Shown one piece after another: positions 13,501 to 28,859 of a DNA stretch of 64,000 bases. A program made the translations under genes and the position numbers. Numbering within the stretch: the stretch's first letter is position 1; each line of letters begins with the position of its first letter. The notes below the pieces were generated by a model. That model did not search any database, was not told the DNA's origin, and saw nothing but the letters and a program-made list of their open reading frames with translations. This stretch comes from Strongylocentrotus purpuratus (lineage: Eukaryota; Echinodermata; Echinoidea; Camarodonta; Strongylocentrotidae), in assembly GCF_000002235.5 (NCBI RefSeq), contig NW_022145610.1, positions 35,024,266 through 35,088,265 of the forward strand, written 5' to 3'.

Positions 13501-16500
13501 ATATGGAAAAAAAATGTAATGACTTAAAATTAAAGAAAACTAGCACATGACTGGGCGTGCCGTTCGCCCACAATTAAAGGGAAAGTGCCAACAGGCTCAT
13601 CATTCACAGGTCACCATCTTCGGCCAGTAAAAACCAAACATAACACCATGAATACCCCCCCCCCCCGAAAAAAAAAGGAGAAGAAAGAAGTAAAATCTTA
13701 AAATAAAAGAAAATTAGCACATGACTGGGCGTGCCGTTCTCCCACAATTTAAGGGACAGTGCCCAGTAGGCTCATTATTCACAGGTCACCATCTCCCAGC
13801 CAGTGAAGACCTAACCTAGTACCATGAATATCCCCCATCCCTCCCCCCAAAAATGAAAAAAAGAAAAAAAAAAAAGAATGAAGTGGAATCTTAAAAAAAA
13901 AAAAAAAATTGCACATGACTGGGCGTGCCGTTCTCCCACAATTTAAGGGACAGTGCCTAGTAGGCTCATTATTCACAGGTCACCATCTCCCAGCCAGTGA
14001 AGACCTAACCTAGTACCATGAATATCCCCCATCCCTCCCCGAAAAGATGAAAAAAAAATGTAATGACTTAAAATAAAATAAAATTAGCACATGACTGAGC
14101 GTGCCGTTCTCCCACAGTTAAAGGGACTGTGCCCCAAAGGCTCATAATTCACAGGTCACCATCTCCCAGCCGGTGAAGACCTAACCTTGTACCATGAATA
14201 CCCCCCCCCCCCTCCAAAAAAAAAAAAGAGGAAAGAAGAAATATCTTAAAGTAAAAGAAAATTAGCACATGACTGGGCGTGCCGTTCGCCCACAATTTAA
14301 GGGACAGTGCCAATAGGCTCATCATTCACAGGTTACCATCTCCAGCTAGTGGAAACCTAACCTAGTACCATGAATACCCCCCCCCCCTCCAAAAAAAAAG
14401 GAAAAAAGAAGAAAGAAGAAAAATCTTAAAATAAAAGATAATTAGCACATGACTGGGCGTGCCGTTCTCCCACAATTAAAGGGACAGTGCCCCCAAAGGC
14501 TCATAATTCACAGGTCACCATCTCCCAGCCAGTGAAGACCTAACCTAGTACCATGAGTACCCCCCCCCAAAAAAAAAATGGAACGAAGTGGAATCTTAAA
14601 ATAAAATAAAATTAGCACATGACTGGGCGTGCCGTTCTCCCACAATTTAAGGGACAGTGCCCAGTGGGCTCATAATTCACAGGTCACCATCTCCCAGCCA
14701 GTGAAGACCTAACCTTGTACCATAGATACCCCCCCCCCTCAAAAAAAAAAAAAAAAGAAGAAAGAAGAAAAATCTTAAAATAAAAGAAAATTAGCACATG
14801 ACTGGGCGTGCCGTTCTCCCACATTTTAAGGGACAGTGCCCAGTGGGCTCATAATTCACTGGTCACCATCTCCCAGCCAGTGAAGACCTAACCTTGTACC
14901 ATAAATACCCCCCCCCCCCCCCTCCAAAGAAAAAAAAAAGAAAAAGAAGAAAGAAGAAAAATCTTAAAATAAAAGAAAATTAGCACATGACTGGGCGTGC
15001 CGTTCTCCCACATTTTAAGGGACAGTGCCCAGTAGGCTCATTATTCACAGGTCACCATCTCCCAGCCAGTGAAGACCTAACCTAGTACCATGAATATCCC
15101 CCATCCCTCCCCGAAAAGATGAAAAAAAATGCAATGACTTAAAATAAAATAAAATTAGCACATGACTGGGCGTGCTGTTCTCCCACAGTTAAAGGGACTG
15201 TGCCCCAAAGGCTCATAATTCACAGGTCACCATCTCCCAGCCGGTGAAGACCTAACCTTGTACCATGAATACCCCCCCCCCCTCCAAAAAAAAAAAAAAA
15301 AGAGGAAAGAAGAAATATCTTAAAATAAAAGAAATTAGCACATGACTGGGCGTGCCGTTCTCCCACAATTTAAGGGACAGTGCCCAGTAGGCTCATAATT
15401 CACAGGTCACTATCTCCCAGCCAGTGAAGACCTAACCTTGTACCATGAATACCCCCCCCCCTCCAAAAAAAAAAGAAAAAAGAATGAAGTGGAATCTTAA
15501 AAAAAAAAAATTTGCACATGACTGGGCGTGCCGTTCTCCCACAGTTAAGGGACTGTGCCCCAAAGGCTCATAATTCACAGGTCACCATCTCCAGCCAGTA
15601 AAACCTAACATAACACCATGAGTACCCCCCCCCCCCGAAAAAAAAAGGAGAAGAAAGAAGTAAAATCTTAAAATAAAAGAAATTAGCACATGACTGGGCG
15701 TGCCGTTCTCCCACAATTTATGGGACAGTGCCCAGTAGGCTCATAATTCACAGGTCACCATCTCCCAGCCAGTGAAGACCTAACCTAGTACCATGAATAC
15801 CCCCCCCCCCATCCCTCCCCCCCCCCCCCAAATGAAAAAAATGTAATGACTTAAAAAAAAAAAAAATCAGCACATGACTGGGCGTGCCGTTCTCCCACAA
15901 TTTAAGGGACAGTGCCCAGTGGGCTCATAATTCACAGGTCACCATCTCCCAGCCAGTAAAGACCTAACCTGGTACCATGAATACCCCCCCCCCCATCCCT
16001 CCCCAAATATGGAAAAAAAATGTAATGACTTAAAATTAAAGAAAACTAGCACATGACTGGGCGTGCCGTTCGCCCACAATTAAAGGGAAAGTGCCAACAG
16101 GCTCATCATTCACAGGTCACCATCTTCGGCCAGTAAAAACCAAAACACCATGAATACCCCCCCCCCCCCCCGAAAAAAAAGGAGAAGAAAGAAGTAAAAT
16201 CTTAAAATAAAAGAAAATTAGCACATGACTGGGCGTGCCGTTCTCCCACAATTTAAGGGACAGTGCCCAGTAGGCTCATTATTCACAGGTCACCATCTCC
16301 CAGCCAGTGAAGACCTAACCTAGTACCATGAATATCCCCCATCCCTCCCCCCAAAAATGAAAAAAAGAAAAAAGAAAAAAAGAATGAAGTGGAATCTTAA
16401 AAAAAAAAAAAAAATTGCACATGACTGGGCGTGCCGTTCTCCCACAATTTAAGGGACAGTGCCTAGTAGGCTCATTATTCACAGGTCACCATCTCCCAGC

Positions 16501-19500
16501 CAGTGAAGACCTAACCTAGTACCATGAATATCCCCCATCCCTCCCCGAAAAGATGAAAAAAAATGTAATGACTTAAAATAAAATAAAATTAGCACATGAC
16601 TGAGCGTGCCGTTCTCCCACAGTTAAAGGGACTGTGCCCCAAAGGCTCATAATTCACAGGTCACCATCTCCCAGCCGGTGAAGACCTAACCTTGTACCAT
16701 GAATACCCCCCCCCCTCCAAAAAAAAAAAAAAGAGGAAAGAAGAAATATCTTAAAGTAAAAGAAAATTAGCACATGACTGGGCGTGCCGTTCGCCCACAA
16801 TTAAAGGGACTGTGCCCCAGAGGCTCATAATTCACACGTCACCATCTCCCAGACGGTGAAGACCTAACCTTGTACCATGAATACCCCCCCCCCTCCAAAA
16901 AAAAAAAAAAAAAAGGAAAGAAGAAAAATCTTAAAATAAAAGAAAATTAGCACATGACTGGGCGTGCCGTTCTCCCACAATTTAAGGGACAGTGCCCAGT
17001 AGGCTCATAATTCACAGGTCACCATCTCCCAGCCAGTGAAGACCTAACCTAGTACCATGAATACCCCCCCCCCCATCCCTCCCCCCAAAACGAAAAAAAA
17101 CGTAATGACTTTAAATAAAAGAAAATTAGCACATGACTGGGCGTGCCGTTCGCCCACAATTTAAAAGACTGTGCACCAAAGGCTCATCATTCACAGGTCA
17201 CCATCTCCGGCCAGTAAAAATCTAACATAACACCATGAATACCCCCCCCCCCCCCGAAAAAAAAAGGAGAAGAAAGAAGTAAAATCTTAAAATAAAAGAA
17301 AATTAGCACATGACTGGGCGTGCCGTTCTCCCACAATTTAAGGGACAGTGCCCAGTAGGCTCATCATTCACAGGTCACCATCTCCCAGCCAGTGAAGACC
17401 TAACATAGTACCTTGAATACCCCCCCCCCCCCCCTCCAAAAAAAAAAAAAAAAAGAGGAAAGAAAAATCTTAAAATAAAAGAAAATTAGCACATGACTGG
17501 GCGTGCCGTTCGCCCACAATTTAAAAGACTGTGCACCAAAGGCTCATCATTCACAGGTCACCATCTCCCAGCCGGTGAAAACTTAACCTAAAACCATGAA
17601 TTCCGCCCCCCCCCCCAAAAAAAAAGAATGAAGTTGAATCTTAAAATAAATAAAATTAGCACATGACTGGGCGTGCCGTTCTCCCACAATTTAAGGGACA
17701 GTGCCCAGTGGGCTCATAATTCACAGGTCACCATCTCCCAGCCAGTGAAGACCTAACCTTGTACCATGAATACCCCCCCCCCCCCCCCTCCAAAAAAAAA
17801 AAAAAAAAAGAGGAGAGAAGAAAAATCTTTAAAAAAAAGAAAATTAGCACATGACTGGGCGTGCCGTTCTCCCACAATTTAAGGGACAGTGCCCAGTAGG
17901 CTCATAATTCACAGGTCACCATCTCCCAGCCAGTGAAGACCTAACCTAGTACCATGAATACCCCCCCCCCCCCCATCCCTCCCCCCAAAAATGAAAACAA
18001 ATGTAATGACTTTAAATAAAAGAAAATTAGCACATGACTGGGCGTGCCGTTCGCCCACAATTTAAAAGACTGTGCACCAAAGGCTCATCATTCACAGGTC
18101 ACCATCTCCGGCCAGTAAAAATCTAACATAACACCATGAATGCCCCCCCCCCCCCGAAAAAAAAAGGAGAAGAAAGAAGTAAAATCTTAAAATAAAGAAA
18201 ATTAGCACATGACTGGGCGTGCCGTTCTCCCACAATTTAAGGGACAGTGCCCAGTAGGCTCATCATTCACAGGTCACCATCTCCCAGCCAGTGAAGACCT
18301 AACATAGTACCTTGAATACCCCCCCCCCTCCAAAAAAAAAAAAAAAAAAGAGGAAAGAAGAAAAATCTTAAAATAAAAGAAAATTAGCACATGACTGGGC
18401 GTGCCGTTCGCCCAAAATTTAAAAGACTGTGCACCAAAGGCTCATCATTCACAGGTCACCATCTCCCAGCCGGTGAAAACTTAACCTAAAACCATGAATT
18501 CCGCCCCCCCCCCCCAAAAAAAAAAGAATGAAGTTGAATCTTAAAATAAATAAAATTAGCACATGACTGGGCGTGCCGTTCTCCCACAATTTAAGGGACA
18601 GTGCCCAGTGGGCTCATAATTCACAGGTCACCATCTCCCAGCCAGTGAAGACCTAACCTTGTACCATGAATACCCCCCCCCTCCCAAAAAAAAAAAAAAG
18701 AGGAGAGAAGAAAAATCTTTAAAAAAAAGAAAATTAGCACATGACTGGGCGTGCCGTTCTCCCACAATTTAAGGGACAGTGCCCAGTAGGCTCATAATTC
18801 ACAGGTCACCATCTCCCAGCCAGTGAAGACCTAACCTAGTACCATGAATACCCCCCCCCCATCCCTCCCCCCAAAATGAAAACAAATGTAATGACTTAAA
18901 ATAAAATAAAATTAGCACATGACTGGGCGTGCCGTTCTCCCACAATTTAAGGGACAGTGCCCAGTGGGCTCATAATTCACAGGTCACCATCTCCCAGCCA
19001 GTAAAGACCTAACCTAGTACCATGAATACCCCCCCCCCCATCCCTCCCCAAAAAATGAAAAAAAATGTAATGACTTAAAATTAAAGAAACTAGCACATGA
19101 CTGGGCGTGCCGTTCGCCCACAATTAAAGGGAAAGTGCCAACAGGCTCATCATTCACAGGTCACCATCTCCGCCAGTAAAAATCTAACATAACACCATGA
19201 ATACCCCCCCCCCGAAAAAAAAGGAGAAGAAAGAAGTAAAATCTTAAAATAAAAGAAAATTAGCACATGACTGGGCGTGCCGTTCTCCCACAATTTAAGG
19301 GACAGTGCCCAGTAGGCTCATCATTCACAGGTCACCATCTCCCAGCCAGTGAAGACCTAACCTAGTACCTTGAATACCCCCCCCCCCTCCAAAAAAAAAA
19401 AAAAAAGAGAAGAAAGAAGTAAAATCTTAAAATAAAGAAAATTAGCACATGACTGGGCGTGCCGTTCTCCCACAATTTAAGGGACAGTGCCCAGTAGGCT

Positions 19501-22500
19501 CATCATTCACAGGTCACCATCTCCCAGCCAGTGAAGACCTAACCTAGTATACCATGAATATCCCCCATCCCTCCCCGAAAAGATGGAAAAAAAATGTAAT
19601 GACTTAAAATGAAATAAAATTAGCACATGACTGGGCGTGCCGTTCTCCCACAGTTAAAGGGACTGTGCCCCAAAGGCTCATAATTCACAGGTCACCATCT
19701 CCCAGCCGGTGAAGACCTAACCTTGTACCATGAATACCCCCCCCCCCTCCAAAAAAAAAAAAAAAAAAGAAAGAAGAAAAATCTTAAAATAAAAGAAAAT
19801 TAGCACATGACTGGGCGTGCCGTTCTCCCACAATTTAAGGGACAGTGCCCAGTAGGCTCATAATTCACAGGTCACCATCTCCCAGCCAGTGAAGACCTAA
19901 CCTAGTACCATGAATACCCCCCCCCCATCCCTCCCCCCAAAACGAAAAAAAATGTAATGACTTTAAATAAAAGAAAATTAGCACATGACTGGGCGTGCCG
20001 TTCTCCCACAATTTAAGGGACAGTGCCCAGTGGGCTCATAATTCACAGGTCACCATCTCCCAGCCAGTAAAGACCTAACCTAGTACCATGAATACCCCCC
20101 CCCCCCATCCCTCCCCAAAAAATGAAAAAAAAATGTAATGACTTAAAATTAAAGAAAACTAGCACATGACTGGGCGTGCCGTTCGCCCACAATTAAAGGG
20201 AAAGTGCCAACAGGCTCATCATTCACAGGTCACCATCTCCGGCCAGTAAAAATCTAACATAACACCATGAATACCCCCCCCCCCCCGAAAAAAAAAGGAG
20301 AAGAAAGAAGTAAAATCTTAAAATAAAAGAAAATTAGCACATGACTGGGCGTGCCGTTCTCCCACAATTTAAGGGACAGTGCCCAGTAGGCTCATCATTC
20401 ACAGGTCACCATCTCCCAGCCAGTGAAGACCTAACCTAGTACCTTGAATACCCCCCCCCCTCCAAAAAAAAAAAAAAAAAGAAGAAAGAAGTAAAATCTT
20501 AAAATAAAAGAAAATTAGCACATGACTGGGCGTGCCGTTCTCCCACAATTTAAGGGACAGTGCCCAGTAGGCTCATCATTCACAGGTCACCATCTCCCAG
20601 CCAGTGAAGACCTAACCTAGTATACCATGAATATCCCCCATCCCTCCCCGAAAAGATGGAAAAAAAATGTAATGACTTAAAATAAAATAAAATTAGCACA
20701 TGACTGGGCGTGCCGTTCTCCCACAGTTAAAGGGACTGTGCCCCAAAGGCTCATAATTCACAGGTCACCATCTCCCAGCCGGTGAAGACCTAACCTTGTA
20801 CCATGAATACCCCCCCCCCCCTCCAAAAAAAAAAAAAAAAAGGAAAGAAGAAAAATCTTAAATAAAAGAAAATTAGCACATGACTGGGCGTGCCGTTCTC
20901 CCACAATTTAAGGGACAGTGCCCAGTAGGCTCATAATTCACAGGTCACCATCTCCCAGCCAGTGAAGACCTAACCTAGTACCATGAATACCCCCCCCCAT
21001 CCCTCCCCCCAAAACGAAAAAAAATGTAATGACTTTAAATAAAAGAAAATTAGCACATGACTGGGCGTGCCGTTCGCCCACAATTTAAAAGACTGTGCAC
21101 CAAAGGCTCATCATTCACAGGTCACCATCTCCCAGCCAGTGAAGACCTAACCTAGTACCATGAATACCCCCCCCCCATCCCTCCCCCCAAAACGAAAAAA
21201 AATGTAATGACTTTAAATAAAAGAAAATTAGCACATGACTGGGCGTGCCGTTCGCCCACAATTTAAAAGACTGTGCACCAAAGGCTCATCATTCACAGGT
21301 CACCATCTCCCAGCCGGTGAAAACTTAACCTAAAACCATGAATACCGCCCCCCCCAAAAAAAAGAATGAAGTTGAATCTTAAAATAAATAAAATTAGCAC
21401 ATGACTGGGCGTGCCGTTCTCCCACAATTTAAGGGACAGTGCCCAGTGGGCTCATAATTCACAGGTCACCATCTCCCAGCCGGTGAAGACCTAACCTTGT
21501 ACCATGAATACCCCCCCCCCCTCCAAAAAAAAAAAAAAAAAAGGAAAGAAGAAAAATCTTAAAATAAAGAAAATTAGCACATGACTGGGCGTGCCGTTCT
21601 CCCACAATTTAAGGGACAGTGCCCAGTAGGCTCATAATTCACAGGTCACCATCTCCCAGCCAGTGAAGACCTAACCTAGTACCATGAATACCCCCCCCCC
21701 CATCCCTCCCCCCAAAACGAAAAAAAATGTAATGACTTTAAATAAAAGAAAATTAGCACATGACTGGGCGTGCCGTTCGCCCACAATTTAAAAGACTGTG
21801 CACCAAAGGCTCATCATTCACAGGTCACCATCTCCCAGCCGGTGAAAACTTAACCTAAAACCATGAATACCGCCCCCCCCAAAAAAAAAAGAATGAAGTT
21901 GAATCTTAAAATAAATAAAATTAGCACATGACTGGGCGTGCCGTTCTCCCACAATTTAAGGGACAGTGCCCAGTGGGCTCATAATTCACAGGTCACCATC
22001 TCCCAGCCGGTGAAGACCTAACCTTGTACCATGAATACCCCCCCCCCCCCCTCCAAAAAAAAAAAAAGGAAAGAAGAAATATCTTAAAGTAAAAGAAAAT
22101 TAGCACATGACTGGGCGTGCCGTTCTCCCACAATTTAAGGGACAGTGCCCAGTGGGCTCATAATTCACAGGTCACCATCTCCCAGCCAGTGAAGACCTAA
22201 CCTAGTACCATGAATACCCCCCCCCCCCATCCCTCCCCCCAAAAATGAAAAAAAATGTAATGACTTAAAATAAAATAAAATTAGCACATGACTGGGCGTG
22301 CCGTTCGCCCACAATTTAAAAGACTGTGCACCAAAGGCTCATCATTCACAGGTCACCATCTCCCAGCCGGTGAAAACTTAACCTAAAACCATGAATTCCG
22401 CCCCCCCCAAAAAAAGAATGAAGTTGAATCTTAAAATAAATAAAATTAGCACATGACTGGGCGTGCCGTTCTCCCACAATTTAAGGGACAGTGCCCAGTG

Positions 22501-25500
22501 GGCTCATAATTCACAGGTCACCATCTCCCAGCCAGTGAAGACCTAACCTTATACCATGAATACCCCCCCCCCCCCCCTCCAAAAAAAAAAAAAAAGAGGA
22601 GAGAAGAAAAATCTTTAAAAAAAGAAAATTAGCACATGACTGGGCGTGCCGTTCTCCCACAATTTAAGGGACAGTGCCTAGTAGGCTCATAATTCACAGG
22701 TCACCATCTCCCAGCCAGTGAAGACCTAACCTAGTACCATGAATACCCCCCCCCCCCCATCCCTCCCCCCAAAAATGAAAAAAAATGTAATGACTTAAAA
22801 TAAAATAAAATTAGCACATGACTGGGCGTGCCGTTCTCCCACAATTTAAGGGACAGTGCCCAGTAGGCTCATAATTCACAGGTCACCATCTCCCAGCCAG
22901 TGAAGACCTAACCTAGTACCATGAATACCCCCCCCCCCATCCCTCCCCCCCCCAAAATGAAAACAAATGTAATGACTTAAAATAAAATAAAATTAGCACA
23001 TGACTGGGCGTGCCGTTCTCCCACAATTTAAGGGACAGTGCCCAGTGGGCTCATAATTCACAGGTCACCATCTCCCAGCCAGTAAAGACCTAACCTAGTA
23101 CCATGAATACCCCCCCCCCCATCCCTCCCCAAAAAATGAAAAAAAAATGTAATGACTTAAAATTAAAGAAAACTAGCACATGACTGGGCGTGCTGTTCGC
23201 CCACAATTAAAGGGAAAGTGCCAACAGGCTCATCATTCACAGGTCACCATCTCCGGCCAGTAAAAATCTAACATAACACCATGAATACCCCCCCCCCCCG
23301 AAAAAAAAAGGAGAAGAAAGAAGTAAAATCTTAAAATAAAAGAAAATTAGCACATGACTGGGCGTGCCGTTCTCCCACAATTTAAGGGACAGTGCCCAGT
23401 AGGCTCATCATTCACAGGTCACCATCTCCCAGCCAGTGAAGACCTAACCTAGTACCTTGAATACCCCCCCCCCCCTCCAAAAAAAAAAAAAAAAGAGAAG
23501 AAAGAAGTAAAATCTTAAAATAAAAGAAAATTAGCACATGACTGGGCGTGCCGTTCTCCCACAATTTAAGGGACAGTGCCCAGTAGGCTCATCATTCACA
23601 GGTCACCATCTCCCAGCCAGTGAAGACCTAACCTAGTATACCATGAATATCCCCCATCCCTCCCCGAAAAGATGGAAAAAAAATGTAATGACTTAAAATA
23701 AAATAAAATTAGCACATGACTGGGCGTGCCGTTCTCCCACAGTTAAAGGGACTGTGCCCCAAAGGCTCATAATTCACAGGTCACCATCTCCCAGCCGGTG
23801 AAGACCTAACCTTGTACCATGAATACCCCCCCCCCCTCCAAAAAAAAAAAAAAAAGGAAAGAAGAAAAATCTTAAAATAAAAGAAAATTAGCACATGACT
23901 GGGCGTGCCGTTCTCCCACAATTTAAGGGACAGTGCCCAGTAGGCTCATAATTCACAGGTCACCATCTCCCAGCCAGTGAAGACCTAACCTAGTACCATG
24001 AATACCCCCCCCCCCCCATCCCTCCCCCCAAAACGAAAAAAAATGTAATGACTTTAAATAAAAGAAAATTAGCACATGACTGGGCGTGCCGTTCGCCCAC
24101 AATTTAAAAGACTGTGCACCAAAGGCTCATCATTCACAGGTCACCATCTCCCAGCCAGTGAAGACCTAACCTAGTACCATGAATACCCCCCCCCCCATCC
24201 CTCCCCCCAAAACGAAAAAAATGTAATGACTTTAAATAAAAGAAAATTAGCACATGACTGGGCGTGCCGTTCGCCCACAATTTAAAAGACTGTGCACCAA
24301 AGGCTCATCATTCACAGGTCACCATCTCCCAGCCGGTGAAGACCTAACCTTGTACCATGAATACCGCCCCCCCCCAAAAAAAAAAAAAAGGAAAGAAGAA
24401 ATATCTTAAAGTAAAAGAAAATTAGCACATGACTGGGCGTGCCGTTCTCCCACAATTTAAGGGACAGTGCCCAGTGGGCTCATAATTCACAGGTCACCAT
24501 CTCCCAGCCAGTGAAGACCTAACCTAGTACCATGAATACCCCCCCCCCATCCCTCCCCCCAAAATGAAAAAAAATGTAATGACTTAAAATAAAATAAAAT
24601 TAGCACATGACTGGGCGTGCCGTTCGCCCACAATTTAAAAGACTGTGCACCAAAGGCTCATCATTCACAGGTCACCATCTCCCAGCCGGTGAAAACTTAA
24701 CCTAAAACCATGAATTCCGCCCCCCCCCCAAAAAAAAGAATGAAGTTGAATCTTAAAATAAATAAAATTAGCACATGACTGGGCGTGCCGTTCTCCCACA
24801 ATTTAAGGGACAGTGCCCAGTGGGCTCATAATTCACAGGTCACCATCTCCCAGCCAGTGAAGACCTAACCTTATACCATGAATACCCCCCCCCCCCCCCT
24901 CCAAAAAAAAAAAAAAGGAAAGAAGAAATATCTTAAAGTAAAAGAAAATTAGCACATGACTGGGCGTGCCGTTCTCCCACAATTTAAGGGACAGTGCCCA
25001 GTGGGCTCATAATTCACAGGTCACCATCTCCCAGCCAGTGAAGACCTAACCTAGTACCATGAATACCCCCCCCCCCCATTCCTCCCCCCAAAAATGAAAA
25101 AAAATGTAATGACTTAAAATAAAATAAAATTAGCACATGACTGGGCGTGCCGTTCTCCCACAATTTAAGGGACAGTGCCCAGTAGGCTCATAATTCACAG
25201 GTCACCATCTCCCAGCCAGTGAAGACCTAACCTAGTACCATGAATACCCCCCCCCATCCCTCCCCCCAAAACGAAAAAAAATGTAATGACTTAAAATAAA
25301 AGAAAATTAGCACATGACTGGGCGTGCCGTTCGCCCACAATTTAAAAGACTGTGCACCAAAGGCTCATCATTCACAGGTCACCATCTCCCAGCCGGTGAA
25401 AACTTAACCTAAAACCATGAATTCCGCCCCCCCCCAAAAAAAAAAGAATGAAGTTGAATCTTAAAATAAATAAAATTAGCACATGACTGGGCGTGCCGTT

Positions 25501-28500
25501 CTCCCACAATTTAAGGGACAGTGCCCAGTGGGCTCATAATTCACAGGTCACCATCTCCCAGCCAGTGAAGACCTAACCTTATACCATGAATACCCCCCCC
25601 CCCCCTCCAAAAAAAAAAAAAAAGAGGAGAGAAGAAAAATCTTTAAAAAAAAGAAAATTAGCACATGACTGGGCGTGCCGTTCTCCCACAATTTAAGGGA
25701 CAGTGCCTAGTAGGCTCATAATTCACAGGTCACCATCTCCCAGCCAGTAAAGACCTAACCTAGTACCATGAATACCCCCCCCCCCCCCCATCCCTCCCCA
25801 AAAAATGAAAAAAAAATGTAATGACTTAAAATTAAAGAAAACTAGCACATGACTGGGCGTGCCGTTCGCCCACAATTAAAGGAAAGTGTCAACAGGTTCA
25901 TCATTCACAGGTCACCATCTCCGGCCAGTAAAAATCTAACATAACACCATGAATACCCCCCCCCCCCGAAAAAAAAAGGAGAAGAAAGAAGTAAAATCTT
26001 AAAATAAAGAAAATTAGCACATGACTGGGCGTGCCGTTCTCCCACAATTTAAGGGACAGTGCCCAGTAGGCTCATCATTCACAGGTCACCATCTCCCAGC
26101 CAGTGAAGACCTAACCTAGTACCTTGAATACCCCCCCCCCCCTCCAAAAAAAAAAAAAAAAGAGAAGAAAGAAGTAAAATCTTAAAATAAAAGAAAATTA
26201 GCACATGACTGGGCGTGCCGTTCTCCCACAATTTAAAAGACTGTGCACCAAAGGCTCATCATTCACAGGTCACCATCTCCCAGCCGGTGAAAACTTAACC
26301 TAAAACCATGAATTCCGCCCCCCCCCCCCCAAAAAAAGAATGAAGTTGAATCTTAAAATAAATAAAATTAGCACATGACTGGGCGTGCCGTTCTCCCACA
26401 ATTTAAGGGACAGTGCCCAGTGGGCTCATAATTCACAGGTCACCATCTCCCAGCCAGTGAAGACCTAACCTTATACCATGAATACCCCCCCCCCCCTCCA
26501 AAAAAAAAAAAAAAAAGGAGAGAAGAAAAATCTTTAAAAAAAGAAAATTAGCACATGACTGGGCGTGCCGTTCTCCCACAATTTAAGGGACAGTGCCCAG
26601 TAGGCTCATAATTCACAGGTCACCATCTCCCAGCCAGTGAAGACCTAACCTAGTACCATGAATACCCCCCCCCCCCATCCCTCCCCCCAAAAATGAAAAA
26701 AAATGTAATGACTTAAAATAAAATAAAATTAGCACATGACTGGGCGTGCCGTTCTCCCACAATTTAAGGGACAGTGCCCAGTGGGCTCATAATTCACAGG
26801 TCACCATCTCCCAGCCAGTAAAGACCTAACCTAGTACCATGAATACCCCCCCATCTCTCCCCAAAAAATGAAAAAAAAATGTAATGACTTAAAATTAAAG
26901 AAAACTAGCACATGACTGGGCGTGCCGTTCGCCCACAATTAAAGGGAAAGTGCCAACAGGCTCATCATTCACAGGTCACCATCTCCGGCCAGTAAAAATC
27001 TAACATAACACCATGAATACCCCCCCCCGAAAAAAAAAGGAGAAGAAAGAAGTAAAATCTTAAAATAAAAGAAAATTAGCACATGACTGGGCGTGCCGTT
27101 CTCCCACAATTAAGGGACAGTGCCCAGTAGGCTCATCATTCACAGGTCACCATCTCCCAGCCAGTGAAGACCTAACCTAGTATACCATGAATATCCCCCA
27201 TCCCTCCCCGAAAAGATGGAAAAAAAATGTAATGACTTAAAATAAAATAAAATTAGCACATGACTGGGCGTGCCGTTCTCCCACAGTTAAAGGGACTGTG
27301 CCCCAAAGGCTCATAATTCACAGGTCACCATCTCCCAGCCGGTGAAGACCTAACCTTGTACCATGAATACCCCCCCCCCCCCCTCCAAAAAAAAAAAAAA
27401 AAAATTTAATGACTTTAAATAAAAGAAAATTAGCACATGACTGGGCGTGCCGTTCTCCCACAATTTAAGGGACAGCGCCCAGTAGGCTCATAATTCACAG
27501 GTCACCATCTCCCAGCCAGTGAAGACCTAACCTAGTACCATGAATACCCCCCCCCCCCCATCCCTCCCCCCAAAACGAAAAAAAATGTAATGACTTTAAA
27601 TAAAAGAAAATTAGCACATGACTGGGCGTGCCGTTCGCCCACAATTTAAAAGACTGTGCACCAAAGGCTCATCATTCACAGGTCACCATCTCCCAGCCAG
27701 TGAAGACCTAACCTAGCACCATAAATAGCCCCCCATCCTTCCCCCCAAAAATGCAAAAAATAATGTAATGACTTAAAACGAAAGAAAATTAGCTCGTGAC
27801 TGGGCGTGCCGTTCGCCCATAATTAAAGGGACTGTGCCCCAGAGGCTCATAATTCACAGGTCACCATCTCCCAGCCAGTGAAGACCTAACGTAGTACCAT
27901 GAATACCCCCCCCCCCCCATCCCTCCCCCAAAACGAAAAAAAATGTAATGACTTTAAATAAAAGAAAATTAGCACATGACTGGGCGTGCCGTTCGCCCAC
28001 AATTTAAAAGACTGTGCACCAAAGGCTCATCATTCACAGGTCACCATCTCCCAGCCAGTGAAGACCTAACCTAGCACCATAAATAGCCCCCCATCCTTCC
28101 CCCCAAAAATGCAAAAAAAAATGTAATGACTTAAAACGAAAGAAAATTAGCTCGTGACTGGGCGTGCCGTTCGCCCATAATTAAAGGGACTGTGCCCCAG
28201 AGGCTCATAATTCACAGGTCACCATCTCCCAGCCAGTGAAGACCTAACCTAGCACCATAAATAGCCCCCATCCTTCCCCCCAAAAATGCAAAAAAAAATG
28301 TAATGACTTAAAACGAAAGAAAATTAGCTCGTGACTGGGCGTGCGGTTCGCACACATCTTAAGGGACTGTGCCCCAAAGGCTCATCATTCACAGGTCATC
28401 ATCTTCCAGCCAGTGAAAACTTAACCTAACACCATGAATACCCCTTCCCCCCCCCCCCCCACAAAAAAGGAATATCTTAAAATAAAAGAAAACTAGCACC

Positions 28501-28845
28501 TAAACGGGGTTGCCTTCCACCTTTAACTAAAGGGACAGTGACCCGTATGCTCATTATTCACAGGTCACCATCTCTCAGCCAGTAATTACCTACACCTAAC
28601 AACATGAATAACCAAAAGAGATTCAATTTAATGTCTCAAATTGAAAGAAAAATAGCAACTGACTGGGCGTGCCGTTCACCTACAACTTAAGGGAGAGTGC
28701 ACCGGAGGCTCAGCATTCACAGGTCACCATCTTCTCCCAGCCAGTAATGTCCTATCCTAACTCTATGAATACCCCAAAAAGATACAATTTAATGTCTTAA
28801 AATGAAAGAGAACTATAGGACCTGACTAGGCGTGCTGTTCACCTA
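10540..28845. repeat. ~177-bp satellite array, about 100 units
   Basis: Head-to-tail units of roughly 170-182 bp, with core blocks GCACATGACTGGGCGTGCCG, GGGACAGTGCCCAGTAGGCT, CACAGGTCACCATCTCCCAG and ACCTAACCTAGTACCATGAA, then a C-run (about 6-20) and an A-run (up to about 20). Length differences lie mostly in the C and A runs. Two main variants differ after CCGTT (CTCCCAC or CGCCCAC). Units at both edges (10.5-11.6 kb and 28.4-28.85 kb) are more diverged, as usual for array borders. Longer-range copies exist: TGGAACGAAG at 12058 and 14579 lie in matching 2.52-kb blocks, and the rare GTATACC variant occurs at 19547, 20620, 23636 and 27180. Confidence 0.97.
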
Positions 28846-28859
28846 CATAGTGTTCCCAT

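Noticed and set aside
10540-28845. rRNA or tRNA gene cluster as an explanation for the ~177-bp period
   Set aside because: The unit has no A/B boxes with correct spacing, no 5S-like internal control region, and contains long C and A runs.
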